A DNA stretch of 48,578 bases from JAEUMW01 sp039807745 (GTDB taxonomy: Bacteria > Pseudomonadota > Gammaproteobacteria > Burkholderiales > JAEUMW01), in contig JBDHRV010000009.1 in assembly GCA_039807745.1 (NCBI GenBank), positions 1 to 48,578 of the forward strand. The letters are read 5' to 3'. The notes below the pieces were generated by a model, which had not been told where the DNA came from, made no database searches, and saw only the letters and a list, made by a program, of their open reading frames with translations. A program made the position numbers and the translations under genes. This document shows positions 17,521 through 25,139 of this stretch, in pieces; position 1 is the first letter of the stretch; every line of letters starts with the position of its first letter.

Positions 17521-18345
17521 TCAGCCGGCGCGCCAGGCGATCCAAAGCTTGCGTAGCGGCGTCAGGCTGGTGCGCCGATCCAGCACCCGACAGTCATCCG
17601 CGCGAATCTCGCGCAGCAGCGCACGTCCAATGGCGGCGAGCGCGAGCAGAGGATGCTGCGCTTCGCGGTCGACCGCTGGAAAGTCGGACAGGGCGGCGGC
17701 GAAGGTGCTCTCGATGCGGTCGATCTGGTGTTCGACGAGCTGCCGGAATCGGCTGTCATGCCGCGAATGGAGCAGCTGTGCCGGCGTGACCGCGTACCGC
17801 CTCATCTCGTCCGCAGGAAGATAGATGCGGTCGCGCCGCGCGTCGAGACCGATGTCGCAGACGATGCGTACGAGCCGGGTCGCGATGCCGAGTTCGCGCA
17901 CGCGATCGACGGTGCGCGGGTCCTGGTAGCCGAGTATCCGCGCCGCCAGTTCGTTCGGCACCGACCCCAGCTGCGTGCAATAGCGCGCGAGCGCGGCAAA
18001 GTCGGGATAACGCGATGCGGCGAGATCCGTTTCGACGCCCTCGATGATGTCGAGAAAACGGGACTCGGGGAGCCGATACGCTTCGACCACTGCCTGCAGC
18101 GCGCGAGCGACAGGATGCTGCGGGGCGCCGCCATAGACGGCTGCAAGCTGCTGACGCCACCATTCGAGCCTGAGTCTTCCGAGCGCGGGATCGGAGCGCT
18201 CCGCCGCGATGTCCTCCACCTCGCGCCGAAAGGCATGCACGGCGACGATTGCCTGCCGTTTCTCGGTGGGAAGCCGGAAGACCGCGTAGAAAAGAGCCCC
18301 GCCGCGCTTCGCGACCTTGTCGGCGCAGTACTCGTGCGGGGTCAT
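17521..18345 (-). CDS. hpnD: HpnD-like squalene/phytoene synthase family protein
   Basis: A 274-residue trans-isoprenyl diphosphate synthase, all-helical, most like HpnD, which makes presqualene diphosphate from two farnesyl diphosphates in the bacterial HpnC/D/E route to squalene and hopanoids. The second Asp motif is intact in CDIGLDARRDRIYLP. The first motif, normally DDxxD-like, reads REVEDIAAE (41-49), with Glu in place of Asp at two positions; metal binding may still work. HpnC and HpnE, which usually sit beside it, are not in the window. It is followed 64 nt downstream by the YciK-like gene on the same strand and faces away from tRNA-Leu/tig. The symbol is a best guess; another squalene/phytoene synthase activity is possible. 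Confidence 0.75.
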   Translation of the reverse strand: MTPHEYCADKVAKRGGALFYAVFRLPTEKRQAIVAVHAFRREVEDIAAERSDPALGRLRLEWWRQQLAAVYGGAPQHPVARALQAVVEAYRLPESRFLDIIEGVETDLAASRYPDFAALARYCTQLGSVPNELAARILGYQDPRTVDRVRELGIATRLVRIVCDIGLDARRDRIYLPADEMRRYAVTPAQLLHSRHDSRFRQLVEHQIDRIESTFAAALSDFPAVDREAQHPLLALAAIGRALLREIRADDCRVLDRRTSLTPLRKLWIAWRAG

Positions 18346-18475
18346 GGCCGATCGATTGGGAGGGTGCGCGCCCGAAAGCGAAGGACGAGTCTCGCGGCAG
18401 CAGGGTAGAGACAGGCCTTACGGCTGCATGGCGGGACGCTCCGCATTATCTTACAATTAGTTATGTGCCTCCGGC

Positions 18476-18561
<86 letters not shown>

Positions 18562-18601
18562 GCGTCGATAAGCGGTCCAATAACTTGAGGATTGATCCCT
18601 G

Positions 18602-19906
18602 ATGCAAGCAACTCTCGAGAGCCTGAACGGGCTCGAGCGGCGACTGAACGTGTCGCTGCCCCTTACGGAAATCGATACCGAGGTCAGTGCACGTTTGAAG
18701 AAGATCGCACGCACCGCGAAACTTGCCGGGTTTCGCCCGGGCAAAGTGCCACTCAAGATCGTGGAACAGCAATTCGGTCCGCAGGTGCGCCAGGAAGTGC
18801 TGGGCGATGTCGTGAAGAAGAGCTTTGGCGATGCGGTGCGCGAGCAGAACCTGCGGGTGGCCGGGTTGCCCAGCATCGAGCCGCGCTCAGGTGGCGAGGG
18901 CGGTGGAGCATTCGAGTACAGCGCGACCTTCGAGGTTTACCCCGAAGTTACGGTGACGGACGTCTCCGGCTTGCAATTCAAGCGACCCGTGCACGAAATC
19001 GTCGAGGCAGACGTCGATCGAACCCTGGAGATTCTGCGTCGCCAACGGGTGAAATTCGACCCGGTCGAGCGCCCGGCCGCCGCTGAAGACCTGGTCACGA
19101 TCGATTACCGCGGCACGATCGACGGGGTCGAGTTTCCGGGTGGTTCGGCGTCGGACCATGGGGTGATTCTCGGCCAGGGGCGGCTTCTACCGGAATTCGA
19201 GTCGCATCTCGTCGGGTTTTCTGCCGGTGCGACAGCCGCGTTCGATCTGCAATTTCCCGACACCTATCACGGCAAGGACGTGGCGGGGAAGACGGCGCGC
19301 TTCGAAGTGACGTTGCAGCGGGTTGCCGCTCCGCGCTTGCCGGACCTGGACGCGGAGTTCGCGAAGCAGATGGGCATCGAGGACGGTGACCTCGAAAAGC
19401 TCCGCGCGGAGGTGCGTTCGAACGTGGAGCGGGAGATCAAGGCGCGTGTTCGGAAGCGGATCAAGGATCAGGTCATGCAGGCACTCCTCGATGCGAACGA
19501 ACTCCCCATCCCGAAGTCTCTGGTCGACATGGAGGCGCAGCGGCTCACCCAGGCCACCATGCAGGATCTCGCCTCGCGCGGGGTCGACGTGCAACGGCTC
19601 CCATTCCCCGCCGAGGGGTTCGAGACCCAGGCCAGGCGCCGCGTGAGCCTCGGTCTGATTCTTGCGGAATTGGTGCGCGCACACGATCTCGGGCCACGTC
19701 CGGAGCAGGTGCGCGCCGTGGTCGAGGAACACGCCCAGAGCTTCGAACATCCCCGGGAGGTCGTGAAGTGGTACTATCAGGTGCCGGAGCGATTGAACGA
19801 GTTCGAGTCGGTGGTGCTCGAAGATAATGTGGTGCAGTGGGTGACCCGCACCGCGCAGGTCGAGGACGAGGCGGTTGGGTTCGACGAGTTGATGGGGAAT
19901 GCCTGA
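18602..19906 (+). CDS. tig: Trigger factor (ribosome-associated chaperone)
   Basis: Trigger factor, the ribosome-bound chaperone that meets nascent chains at the exit tunnel; 434 residues, the expected length. The ribosome-docking signature GFRPGKVP is at 43-50. A central FKBP-type prolyl isomerase domain (about 155-240) contains VTIDYRGTIDGVEFPGG and GQGRLLPEFE. A helical C-terminal arm completes the protein. GAGG lies 11 bases before the ATG. clpP begins just after the stop (about 1 nt between them), so tig, clpP and clpX form a folding/proteolysis operon in the standard order. It is preceded by tRNA-Leu, possibly sharing a promoter. Confidence 0.97.
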   Translation: MQATLESLNGLERRLNVSLPLTEIDTEVSARLKKIARTAKLAGFRPGKVPLKIVEQQFGPQVRQEVLGDVVKKSFGDAVREQNLRVAGLPSIEPRSGGEGGGAFEYSATFEVYPEVTVTDVSGLQFKRPVHEIVEADVDRTLEILRRQRVKFDPVERPAAAEDLVTIDYRGTIDGVEFPGGSASDHGVILGQGRLLPEFESHLVGFSAGATAAFDLQFPDTYHGKDVAGKTARFEVTLQRVAAPRLPDLDAEFAKQMGIEDGDLEKLRAEVRSNVEREIKARVRKRIKDQVMQALLDANELPIPKSLVDMEAQRLTQATMQDLASRGVDVQRLPFPAEGFETQARRRVSLGLILAELVRAHDLGPRPEQVRAVVEEHAQSFEHPREVVKWYYQVPERLNEFESVVLEDNVVQWVTRTAQVEDEAVGFDELMGNA

Positions 19907-19907
19907 T

Positions 19908-20534
19908 ATGCATGGTCGTTACATCGAGCCGCAGGGGCTCGGCCTGATCCCGATGGTGATCGAGCAGAGTGGTCGCGGCGAGCGCGCCTACGACATCTAT
20001 TCGCGCTTGTTGCGCGAGCGGGTCGTATTCCTCGTGGGTCCGGTGAACGAGGTGTCGGCGAATCTCATCGTGGCGCAGCTGCTGTTTCTCGAGTCCGAGA
20101 ACCCCGACAAGGACATATCCTTCTACATCAACTCACCCGGCGGTTCGGTGTCGGCAGGGCTTGCCATCTACGACACGATACAGTTCATCAAGTCCGACGT
20201 GAGCACGCTGTGCGTCGGTCAAGCGGCCAGCATGGGGGCACTTCTGCTCGCTGCAGGCGCGAAGGGAAAGCGATTCTGTCTTCCCAACTCGCGGGTGATG
20301 ATTCACCAGCCGATGGGTGGTTTTCAGGGGCAGGCATCGGACATCGAGATTCACGCGCGCGAGATTCTTTTTTTGCGGCAGCGCCTGAACGAGATCCTTG
20401 CAAGCCACACCGGACAGGGCATCAAAACCATCGAGAAAGACACCGACCGCGACAATTTCCTCAGCGCGGACGAAGCGGTGCGCTACGGCATCGTGGACAA
20501 GGTGTTGGCGAGCCGCGTCGCGGCGGCTGCCTGA
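19908..20534 (+). CDS. clpP: ATP-dependent Clp protease, proteolytic subunit
   Basis: ClpP, the serine peptidase barrel that degrades substrates unfolded by ClpX or ClpA; 208 residues from ATG 19908. The catalytic triad is visible: Ser108 in GQAASMGA, His133 in VMIHQPMGG, Asp182 in DTDRDNFLSADEAV. The usual N-terminal segment PMVIEQSGRGERAYDIYSRL is present. ATG 19908 is preferred because a GGGGA site is about nine bases upstream; ATG 19899 overlaps the tig stop and has none. clpX follows 31 nt downstream, within the tig-clpP-clpX unit. Confidence 0.98.
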   Translation: MHGRYIEPQGLGLIPMVIEQSGRGERAYDIYSRLLRERVVFLVGPVNEVSANLIVAQLLFLESENPDKDISFYINSPGGSVSAGLAIYDTIQFIKSDVSTLCVGQAASMGALLLAAGAKGKRFCLPNSRVMIHQPMGGFQGQASDIEIHAREILFLRQRLNEILASHTGQGIKTIEKDTDRDNFLSADEAVRYGIVDKVLASRVAAAA

Positions 20535-20565
20535 GGCAGGTTGTTTCTTCACTCGGAAGACAGAC

Positions 20566-21831
20566 ATGTCTGACAAGATCGGCGGCGAAAAGCTTCTCTA
20601 CTGCAGCTTCTGCGGCAAGAGCCAGCACGAGGTGCGGAAGCTGATCGCGGGTCCGTCCGTGTTCATCTGCGACGAGTGCATCGAGCTTTGCAACGACATC
20701 ATTCGCGAGGAAACGCAGGGTGACCAGACGACGAAGGGGGTCAAGTCCGATCTGCCGGTGCCGCGCGAAATCCGCGAGATCCTCGACCAGTACGTGATCG
20801 GGCAGGAACAGGCCAAGAAGATTCTTTCGGTTGCGGTCTACAACCACTACAAGCGTCTGAAGACGCTCAGCAAGAACGAGGACATCGAACTCGCCAAGTC
20901 GAACATTCTGCTCGTCGGTCCGACCGGGTCCGGCAAGACCCTGCTCGCGCAGACGCTCGCGCGCCTGTTGAACGTCCCGTTCGTCATGGCCGATGCGACA
21001 ACGCTGACCGAAGCAGGCTACGTGGGCGAGGATGTCGAGAACATCATCCAGAAGCTTCTGCAAAAGTGCGACTACGACGTCGAGAAGGCGCAGCGAGGCA
21101 TCGTCTATATCGACGAGATCGACAAGATTTCCCGCAAGTCGGAAAACCCCTCCATCACACGCGACGTGTCGGGCGAAGGTGTGCAGCAAGCCTTGCTCAA
21201 GCTGGTCGAGGGGACGATTGCATCCGTGCCGCCACAGGGCGGGCGCAAGCACCCGAATCAAGAGTTCGTACAGGTCGATACGACCAATATCCTGTTCATC
21301 TGCGGCGGCGCGTTCGACGGCCTCGACAAAGTCATCCGCGCCCGCTCGGAGAAGGGCGGGATCGGCTTTGGCGCCGAGGTCAAGAGTCGCGATAACCGCA
21401 AGGATATCGGCGAGGTGTTGCGGGACGTCGAGCCAGAGGACCTCATCAAGTACGGTCTCATACCGGAGTTCGTCGGCCGCCTGCCGGTGGTGGCGACGCT
21501 CACCGAGTTGGACGAGAGCGCGCTGATCCAGATTCTGGTCGAACCCAAGAATGCTCTGGTCAAGCAGTATCAGAGACTCTTCGCCATGGAAGGGGTTGAC
21601 TTGGAGGTGCGTGAGCCTGCCTTGCGAGCCATTGCGCGCAAGGCGCTCGCGCGCAAGACCGGCGCGCGCGGATTGCGCTCCATTCTCGAACAAACCCTGC
21701 TCGATACCATGTTCGACCTGCCATCTCTCGACGACGTGATTAAGGTGGCGATCGATGACGTATCGGCGGGTGGCGAGATCAATCCGATCCTGATTTTCGC
21801 CGATCAGCCCAAGGTCGCCGGGTCGGTTTGA
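20566..21831 (+). CDS. clpX: Clp protease ATPase subunit ClpX
   Basis: ClpX, the AAA+ unfoldase that feeds ClpP; 421 residues. The N-terminal C4 zinc-binding domain has Cys13, 16, 35 and 38. Walker A GPTGSGKT is at 118-125, Walker B IVYIDEIDKI follows, the RKH-type pore loop appears in GGRKHP, and the ClpP-docking IGF loop is I266-G267-F268. ATG 20566 starts at the zinc domain; the longer open frame upstream lies inside clpP. It ends 133 nt before lon, a gap with two hairpins. Confidence 0.98.
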   Translation: MSDKIGGEKLLYCSFCGKSQHEVRKLIAGPSVFICDECIELCNDIIREETQGDQTTKGVKSDLPVPREIREILDQYVIGQEQAKKILSVAVYNHYKRLKTLSKNEDIELAKSNILLVGPTGSGKTLLAQTLARLLNVPFVMADATTLTEAGYVGEDVENIIQKLLQKCDYDVEKAQRGIVYIDEIDKISRKSENPSITRDVSGEGVQQALLKLVEGTIASVPPQGGRKHPNQEFVQVDTTNILFICGGAFDGLDKVIRARSEKGGIGFGAEVKSRDNRKDIGEVLRDVEPEDLIKYGLIPEFVGRLPVVATLTELDESALIQILVEPKNALVKQYQRLFAMEGVDLEVREPALRAIARKALARKTGARGLRSILEQTLLDTMFDLPSLDDVIKVAIDDVSAGGEINPILIFADQPKVAGSV

Positions 21832-21848
21832 CGGCGGCCGCATCTCTC

Positions 21849-21928
21849 CCCGCCCTTTGCTTCGGGTGGGAAGCAGGGTATCGTAGGTCTGTTTCGCGGC
21901 GCCGTCGCGACCGGGAACAGATTTCCCG
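21849..21928. other. Two hairpins in the clpX-lon gap
   Basis: The first inverted repeat, CCCGCCC/GGGTGGG (21849-21855 with 21864-21870, one G-T pair), has no following T-run, so it is a poor intrinsic terminator. The second, CGGGAA-CAGAT-TTCCCG (21912-21928), is a perfect 6-bp palindrome with a 5-base centre, 36 nt before the lon start, and could be an operator or a leader hairpin. No clear promoter for lon was found. Confidence 0.4.
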
Positions 21929-21964
21929 AATAAGATTGCATCCCCATTCCCAGTAGGTGCCTCC

Positions 21965-24376
21965 ATGTCTGAACCGGACAACATCGGTCAAGAACGACTC
22001 TTACTGCCACTGCTGCCGCTGCGGGACGTGGTTGTCTTTCCGCACATGGTCATCCCGCTGTTCGTCGGGCGCCCGAAGTCCATCAAGGCCCTCGAAAGCG
22101 CAATGGAAGCCGGCAAGAGCATCCTGCTCGTGGCACAGAAATCGGCAGCCAAGGATGAACCGTCGGCCGACGATCTGTATGGCGTCGGCAGCATCGCCGG
22201 GATCCTGCAGATGCTCAAGCTTCCCGATGGCACGGTGAAGGTGCTGGTCGAGGGATCGCAGCGCGCGGTCATCGGCGACGTGAGTGACGTCAAGTCGCAT
22301 TTCGTCGCCGACGTGGTGCCGGTAGAGCCCGATGGCGCCAGCAATCACGAGATCGAGGCGATGCGGCGCGCGATGATTTCGCAGTTCGATCAGTACGTGA
22401 AATTGAACAAGAAGATTCCGCCCGAAGTGCTGACTTCGCTCGCCGGCATCGACGAGGCGGGCCGGCTAGCTGACACCATCGTGGCGCACCTGCCGCTCAA
22501 GCTCGAGCAGAAGCAGCAGGTACTGGAGATGTTCGAGGTCAAGCGCCGGCTCGAGCACCTTCTGACCTTGATCGAGACCGAACTCGACATTCTGCAGGTC
22601 GAGAAGCGCATCCGCGGCCGCGTGAAGCGGCAGATGGAGAAGAGCCAGCGCGAGTACTACCTGAACGAGCAGGTGAAGGCGATCCAGAAGGAACTCGGCG
22701 AGCTCGAAGAGGGCGCGGATCTCGACGAGATGGACAAGCGCATCAAGGGTGCGCACATGACGAAGGAGGCGCGTGCCAAGGCGGAGGCGGAACTGCGTAA
22801 GCTGCGCCTCATGTCGCCTATGTCGGCGGAGGCGACCGTCGTGCGCAACTACATCGAATCCCTGGTTTCGTTGCCGTGGAAGAAGAAGAGCAAGATCAAC
22901 AAGGATCTGGCGGCAGCCGAGGAGGTGCTGGAGCGCGACCACTACGGACTGGAGAAGATCAAGGAGCGCATTGTCGAGTATCTCGCCGTGCAGCAGCGCG
23001 TGGACAAGCTGAAGGCGCCGATCCTCTGTCTGGTCGGTCCGCCCGGGGTCGGCAAGACCTCGCTCGGCCAGTCCATCGCACGTGCGACCAATCGCAAGTT
23101 CGTGCGCATGTCGCTCGGAGGCGTGCGCGACGAGGCAGAGATTCGCGGCCACCGGCGCACCTACATTGGCTCGATGCCCGGCAAGATTCTTCAGAGCATG
23201 ACCAAGGTCGGGGTGCGCAATCCGCTGTTCCTGCTCGACGAAGTCGACAAGATGGGCATGGACTTCCGCGGTGATCCGTCCTCGGCACTGCTCGAGGTGC
23301 TCGATCCAGAGCAGAACCACACCTTCATGGATCACTATATAGAGGTCGAGTACGATCTTTCGGACGTGATGTTCGTCGCCACGGCGAACACCCTCAACAT
23401 CCCGGCGCCGCTGCTGGACCGCATGGAAGTCATCCGCCTCTCGGGCTACACCGAGGACGAGAAGGTGCATATCGCCACACGCTACCTGCTGCCGAAGCAG
23501 ATGAAGAACCACGGCCTCAAGAAGGAAGAGCTGCTGGTGTCGGACAGCGCGCTGCGCGACATCATGCGTCACTACACCCGCGAGGCCGGGGTGCGCAGCC
23601 TTGAGCGCGAGATCTCGAAGTTCTGCCGCAAGGTGGTGAAGTCCCTCATCCTGAAGAGCGCGGCACACAAGATCTCCATCACACCGCGCAATCTCGACAA
23701 GTATCTCGGTGTGCGGCGCTATACATACGGCATGGCCGAGAAGCACAGTCAGGTGGGTCAGGTGACCGGGCTCGCATGGACCGAGGTGGGTGGCGAGCTG
23801 CTGACCATCGAAACAGCGGTGCTGCCCGGCAAGGGCAAGACGATAACGACCGGGAAGCTCGGCGAAGTAATGCAGGAATCGGTGCAGGCTGCGCTTTCGG
23901 TCGTACGCGCACGGTCGGACAAGCTCGGCATCGCGGAAGACTTCTACCAGCGCAGGGATCTGCATATTCACCTGCCCGAGGGGGCGACTCCGAAGGACGG
24001 TCCGAGTGCGGGCATCGGCATTTGTACCGCGATGGTGTCGGCCCTCACCGGTATCCCGGTTCGGGCTGACGTCGCCATGACCGGGGAGATCACGCTGCGC
24101 GGCGAGGTGTTGCCGATCGGCGGTCTCAAGGAAAAACTTCTGGCCGCGCACCGTGGCGGGATCAAGACGGTCCTGATTCCGGAAGAAAACAGCAAGGATC
24201 TGGTGGAGATTCCGGACAACATCAAGAACCGCCTCGAGATCCATCCGGTCAAGTGGATCGACCAAGTGCTGGAAATGGCGCTCGAATCGAAACCGGAGCC
24301 GCTGCCGGAGAAGGACGAGATGGTCGAAGTGCCGGCCGTGGAGCCCAATCCGGCAGCGCCCGTGGTCAAGCACTGA
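21965..24376 (+). CDS. lon: ATP-dependent protease Lon
   Basis: Lon (LonA type), a homo-oligomeric AAA+ protease for misfolded and regulatory proteins; 803 residues. In order: an N-terminal substrate-binding domain beginning LLPLLPLRDVVVFPHM, a coiled helical linker, an AAA+ module with Walker A GPPGVGKT at 358-365, and a C-terminal protease domain with the Ser-Lys dyad Ser681 (PKDGPSAG) and Lys724 (GGLKEKLL). The tail is rich in Pro and Glu and variable. It follows clpX after 133 nt and precedes hupB, the usual order in proteobacteria. All catalytic residues are present. Confidence 0.98.
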   Translation: MSEPDNIGQERLLLPLLPLRDVVVFPHMVIPLFVGRPKSIKALESAMEAGKSILLVAQKSAAKDEPSADDLYGVGSIAGILQMLKLPDGTVKVLVEGSQRAVIGDVSDVKSHFVADVVPVEPDGASNHEIEAMRRAMISQFDQYVKLNKKIPPEVLTSLAGIDEAGRLADTIVAHLPLKLEQKQQVLEMFEVKRRLEHLLTLIETELDILQVEKRIRGRVKRQMEKSQREYYLNEQVKAIQKELGELEEGADLDEMDKRIKGAHMTKEARAKAEAELRKLRLMSPMSAEATVVRNYIESLVSLPWKKKSKINKDLAAAEEVLERDHYGLEKIKERIVEYLAVQQRVDKLKAPILCLVGPPGVGKTSLGQSIARATNRKFVRMSLGGVRDEAEIRGHRRTYIGSMPGKILQSMTKVGVRNPLFLLDEVDKMGMDFRGDPSSALLEVLDPEQNHTFMDHYIEVEYDLSDVMFVATANTLNIPAPLLDRMEVIRLSGYTEDEKVHIATRYLLPKQMKNHGLKKEELLVSDSALRDIMRHYTREAGVRSLEREISKFCRKVVKSLILKSAAHKISITPRNLDKYLGVRRYTYGMAEKHSQVGQVTGLAWTEVGGELLTIETAVLPGKGKTITTGKLGEVMQESVQAALSVVRARSDKLGIAEDFYQRRDLHIHLPEGATPKDGPSAGIGICTAMVSALTGIPVRADVAMTGEITLRGEVLPIGGLKEKLLAAHRGGIKTVLIPEENSKDLVEIPDNIKNRLEIHPVKWIDQVLEMALESKPEPLPEKDEMVEVPAVEPNPAAPVVKH

Positions 24377-24435
24377 CTGTCGTCGCGAGTGTATCCGCGC
24401 CACTTTGTGGGTGTAGCGCGGAGCGTTTCATCCGC

Positions 24436-24465
24436 TTGACATTCGCATTTCCGGCTTGCTATAAA
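24436..24465 (+). promoter_or_regulatory. Strong sigma-70 promoter for hupB
   Basis: A perfect -35 TTGACA (24436-24441) and a -10 TATAAA (24460-24465), separated by 18 bases. Transcription would start near 24472, giving a leader of about 90 nt to the HU start. This is the best promoter in the window and fits the very high expression of HU proteins. It lies 60 nt after the lon stop. Confidence 0.85.
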
Positions 24466-24561
24466 GAGCATGGGGGCTGCTCGGTTGCGCCGAGCTCGCG
24501 CGATGCGCCGAGGCTTGGTCGCCCGAGTGCCGGCCTCCGATACTGCGTTGAGGGGGATGAA

Positions 24562-24834
24562 GTGAATAAAGCTGAGCTCATCGATGCCATTGCCAAAGGG
24601 GCGGATCTGTCCAAGGCGTCCGCCGGCCGGGCGCTCGACTGCGCGATCGGGGCGGTAAAGCAGGGTCTCAAGCGAGGCGGTATGGTGACGTTGGTCGGCT
24701 TCGGCACCTTCTATGTCGGTAAGCGCGCGGCGCGCAGCGGGCGCAATCCACGTACCGGTGCGTCGATCAGGATCAAGGCCGCGAAGATCCCGAAGTTCCG
24801 GGCTGGCAAGGCGCTGAAAGACGCGATAAACTAG
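24562..24834 (+). CDS. hupB: DNA-binding protein HU (HupB-like)
   Basis: A 90-residue histone-like protein that bends DNA as a dimer. It begins MNKAELIDAIA, has a DNA-wrapping arm with the conserved GRNPRTG segment (about residues 61-67) and ends KALKDAIN, all typical for HU. GTG 24562 is preferred: GAGGGGGA lies just upstream and the family N-terminus starts there; the longer open frame begins inside lon. It is driven by the strong promoter at 24436-24465. tRNA-Val follows 44 nt after the stop and may share its transcript, with a terminator after tRNA-Asp. Confidence 0.96.
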   Translation: MNKAELIDAIAKGADLSKASAGRALDCAIGAVKQGLKRGGMVTLVGFGTFYVGKRAARSGRNPRTGASIRIKAAKIPKFRAGKALKDAIN

Positions 24835-24878
24835 CGCTCCTTTGGCTGGCCGGGGCGGCGGTTGCCGATTCCGAACCC

Positions 24879-24954
24879 GGGTGCTTAGCTCAGTTGGTAG
24901 AGCGTCGCCCTTACAAGGCGAATGTCGGCAGTTCGAACCTGTCAGCACCCACCA
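24879..24954 (+). tRNA. tRNA-Val(UAC)
   Basis: A 76-nt tRNA. Acceptor GGGTGCT pairs with AGCACCC (24944-24950), then discriminator A and encoded CCA. The anticodon stem TCGCC/GGCGA holds loop CTTACAA, giving anticodon UAC. The D-arm GCTCAGTTGGTAGAGC and T-loop TTCGAAC are standard. It lies between hupB and tRNA-Asp. Confidence 0.97.
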
Positions 24955-24972
24955 GCCGGACCGAGGGTGCGG

Positions 24973-25049
24973 GGAGTGGTAGTTCAGTCGGTTAGAATAC
25001 CGGCCTGTCACGCCGGGGGTCGCGGGTTCGAGTCCCGTCCACTCCGCCA
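24973..25049 (+). tRNA. tRNA-Asp(GUC)
   Basis: A 77-nt tRNA. Acceptor GGAGTGG pairs with CCACTCC (25039-25045), then discriminator G and encoded CCA. The anticodon stem CCGGC/GCCGG holds loop CTGTCAC, giving anticodon GUC. It is 18 nt after tRNA-Val and 13 nt before a strong terminator. Confidence 0.97.
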
Positions 25050-25062
25050 AGACCAAGTACAG

Positions 25063-25088
25063 AAGGCGAACGCGAGTTCGCCTTTTTT
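25063..25088 (+). terminator. Rho-independent terminator after tRNA-Asp
   Basis: AAGGCGAAC (25063-25071) pairs perfectly with GTTCGCCTT (25076-25084) around a GCGA loop, and the stem runs into six T residues (25083-25088). It ends the hupB/tRNA-Val/tRNA-Asp transcript and lies 51 nt before the ppiD start. Confidence 0.93.
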
Positions 25089-25139
25089 CGTTGGGGCGGT
25101 CGCTCGTTCCGGCGCAACGCGGTGCACACAGGGTTTCGT

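Noticed and set aside
21925..21949. A sigma-32 (heat-shock) promoter for lon: CCCCATTC at 21942-21949
   Set aside because: The -35 candidate (CCCGAA) is weak, spacing is only 11 bases, and transcription would start within about 10 nt of the lon ATG. Not good enough to list.
24835..25139. A CRISPR array or other repeat in the HU-ppiD gap
   Set aside because: The apparent repeats are the common arms of the two tRNA genes plus the terminator stem; there are no regularly spaced repeats anywhere in the window.
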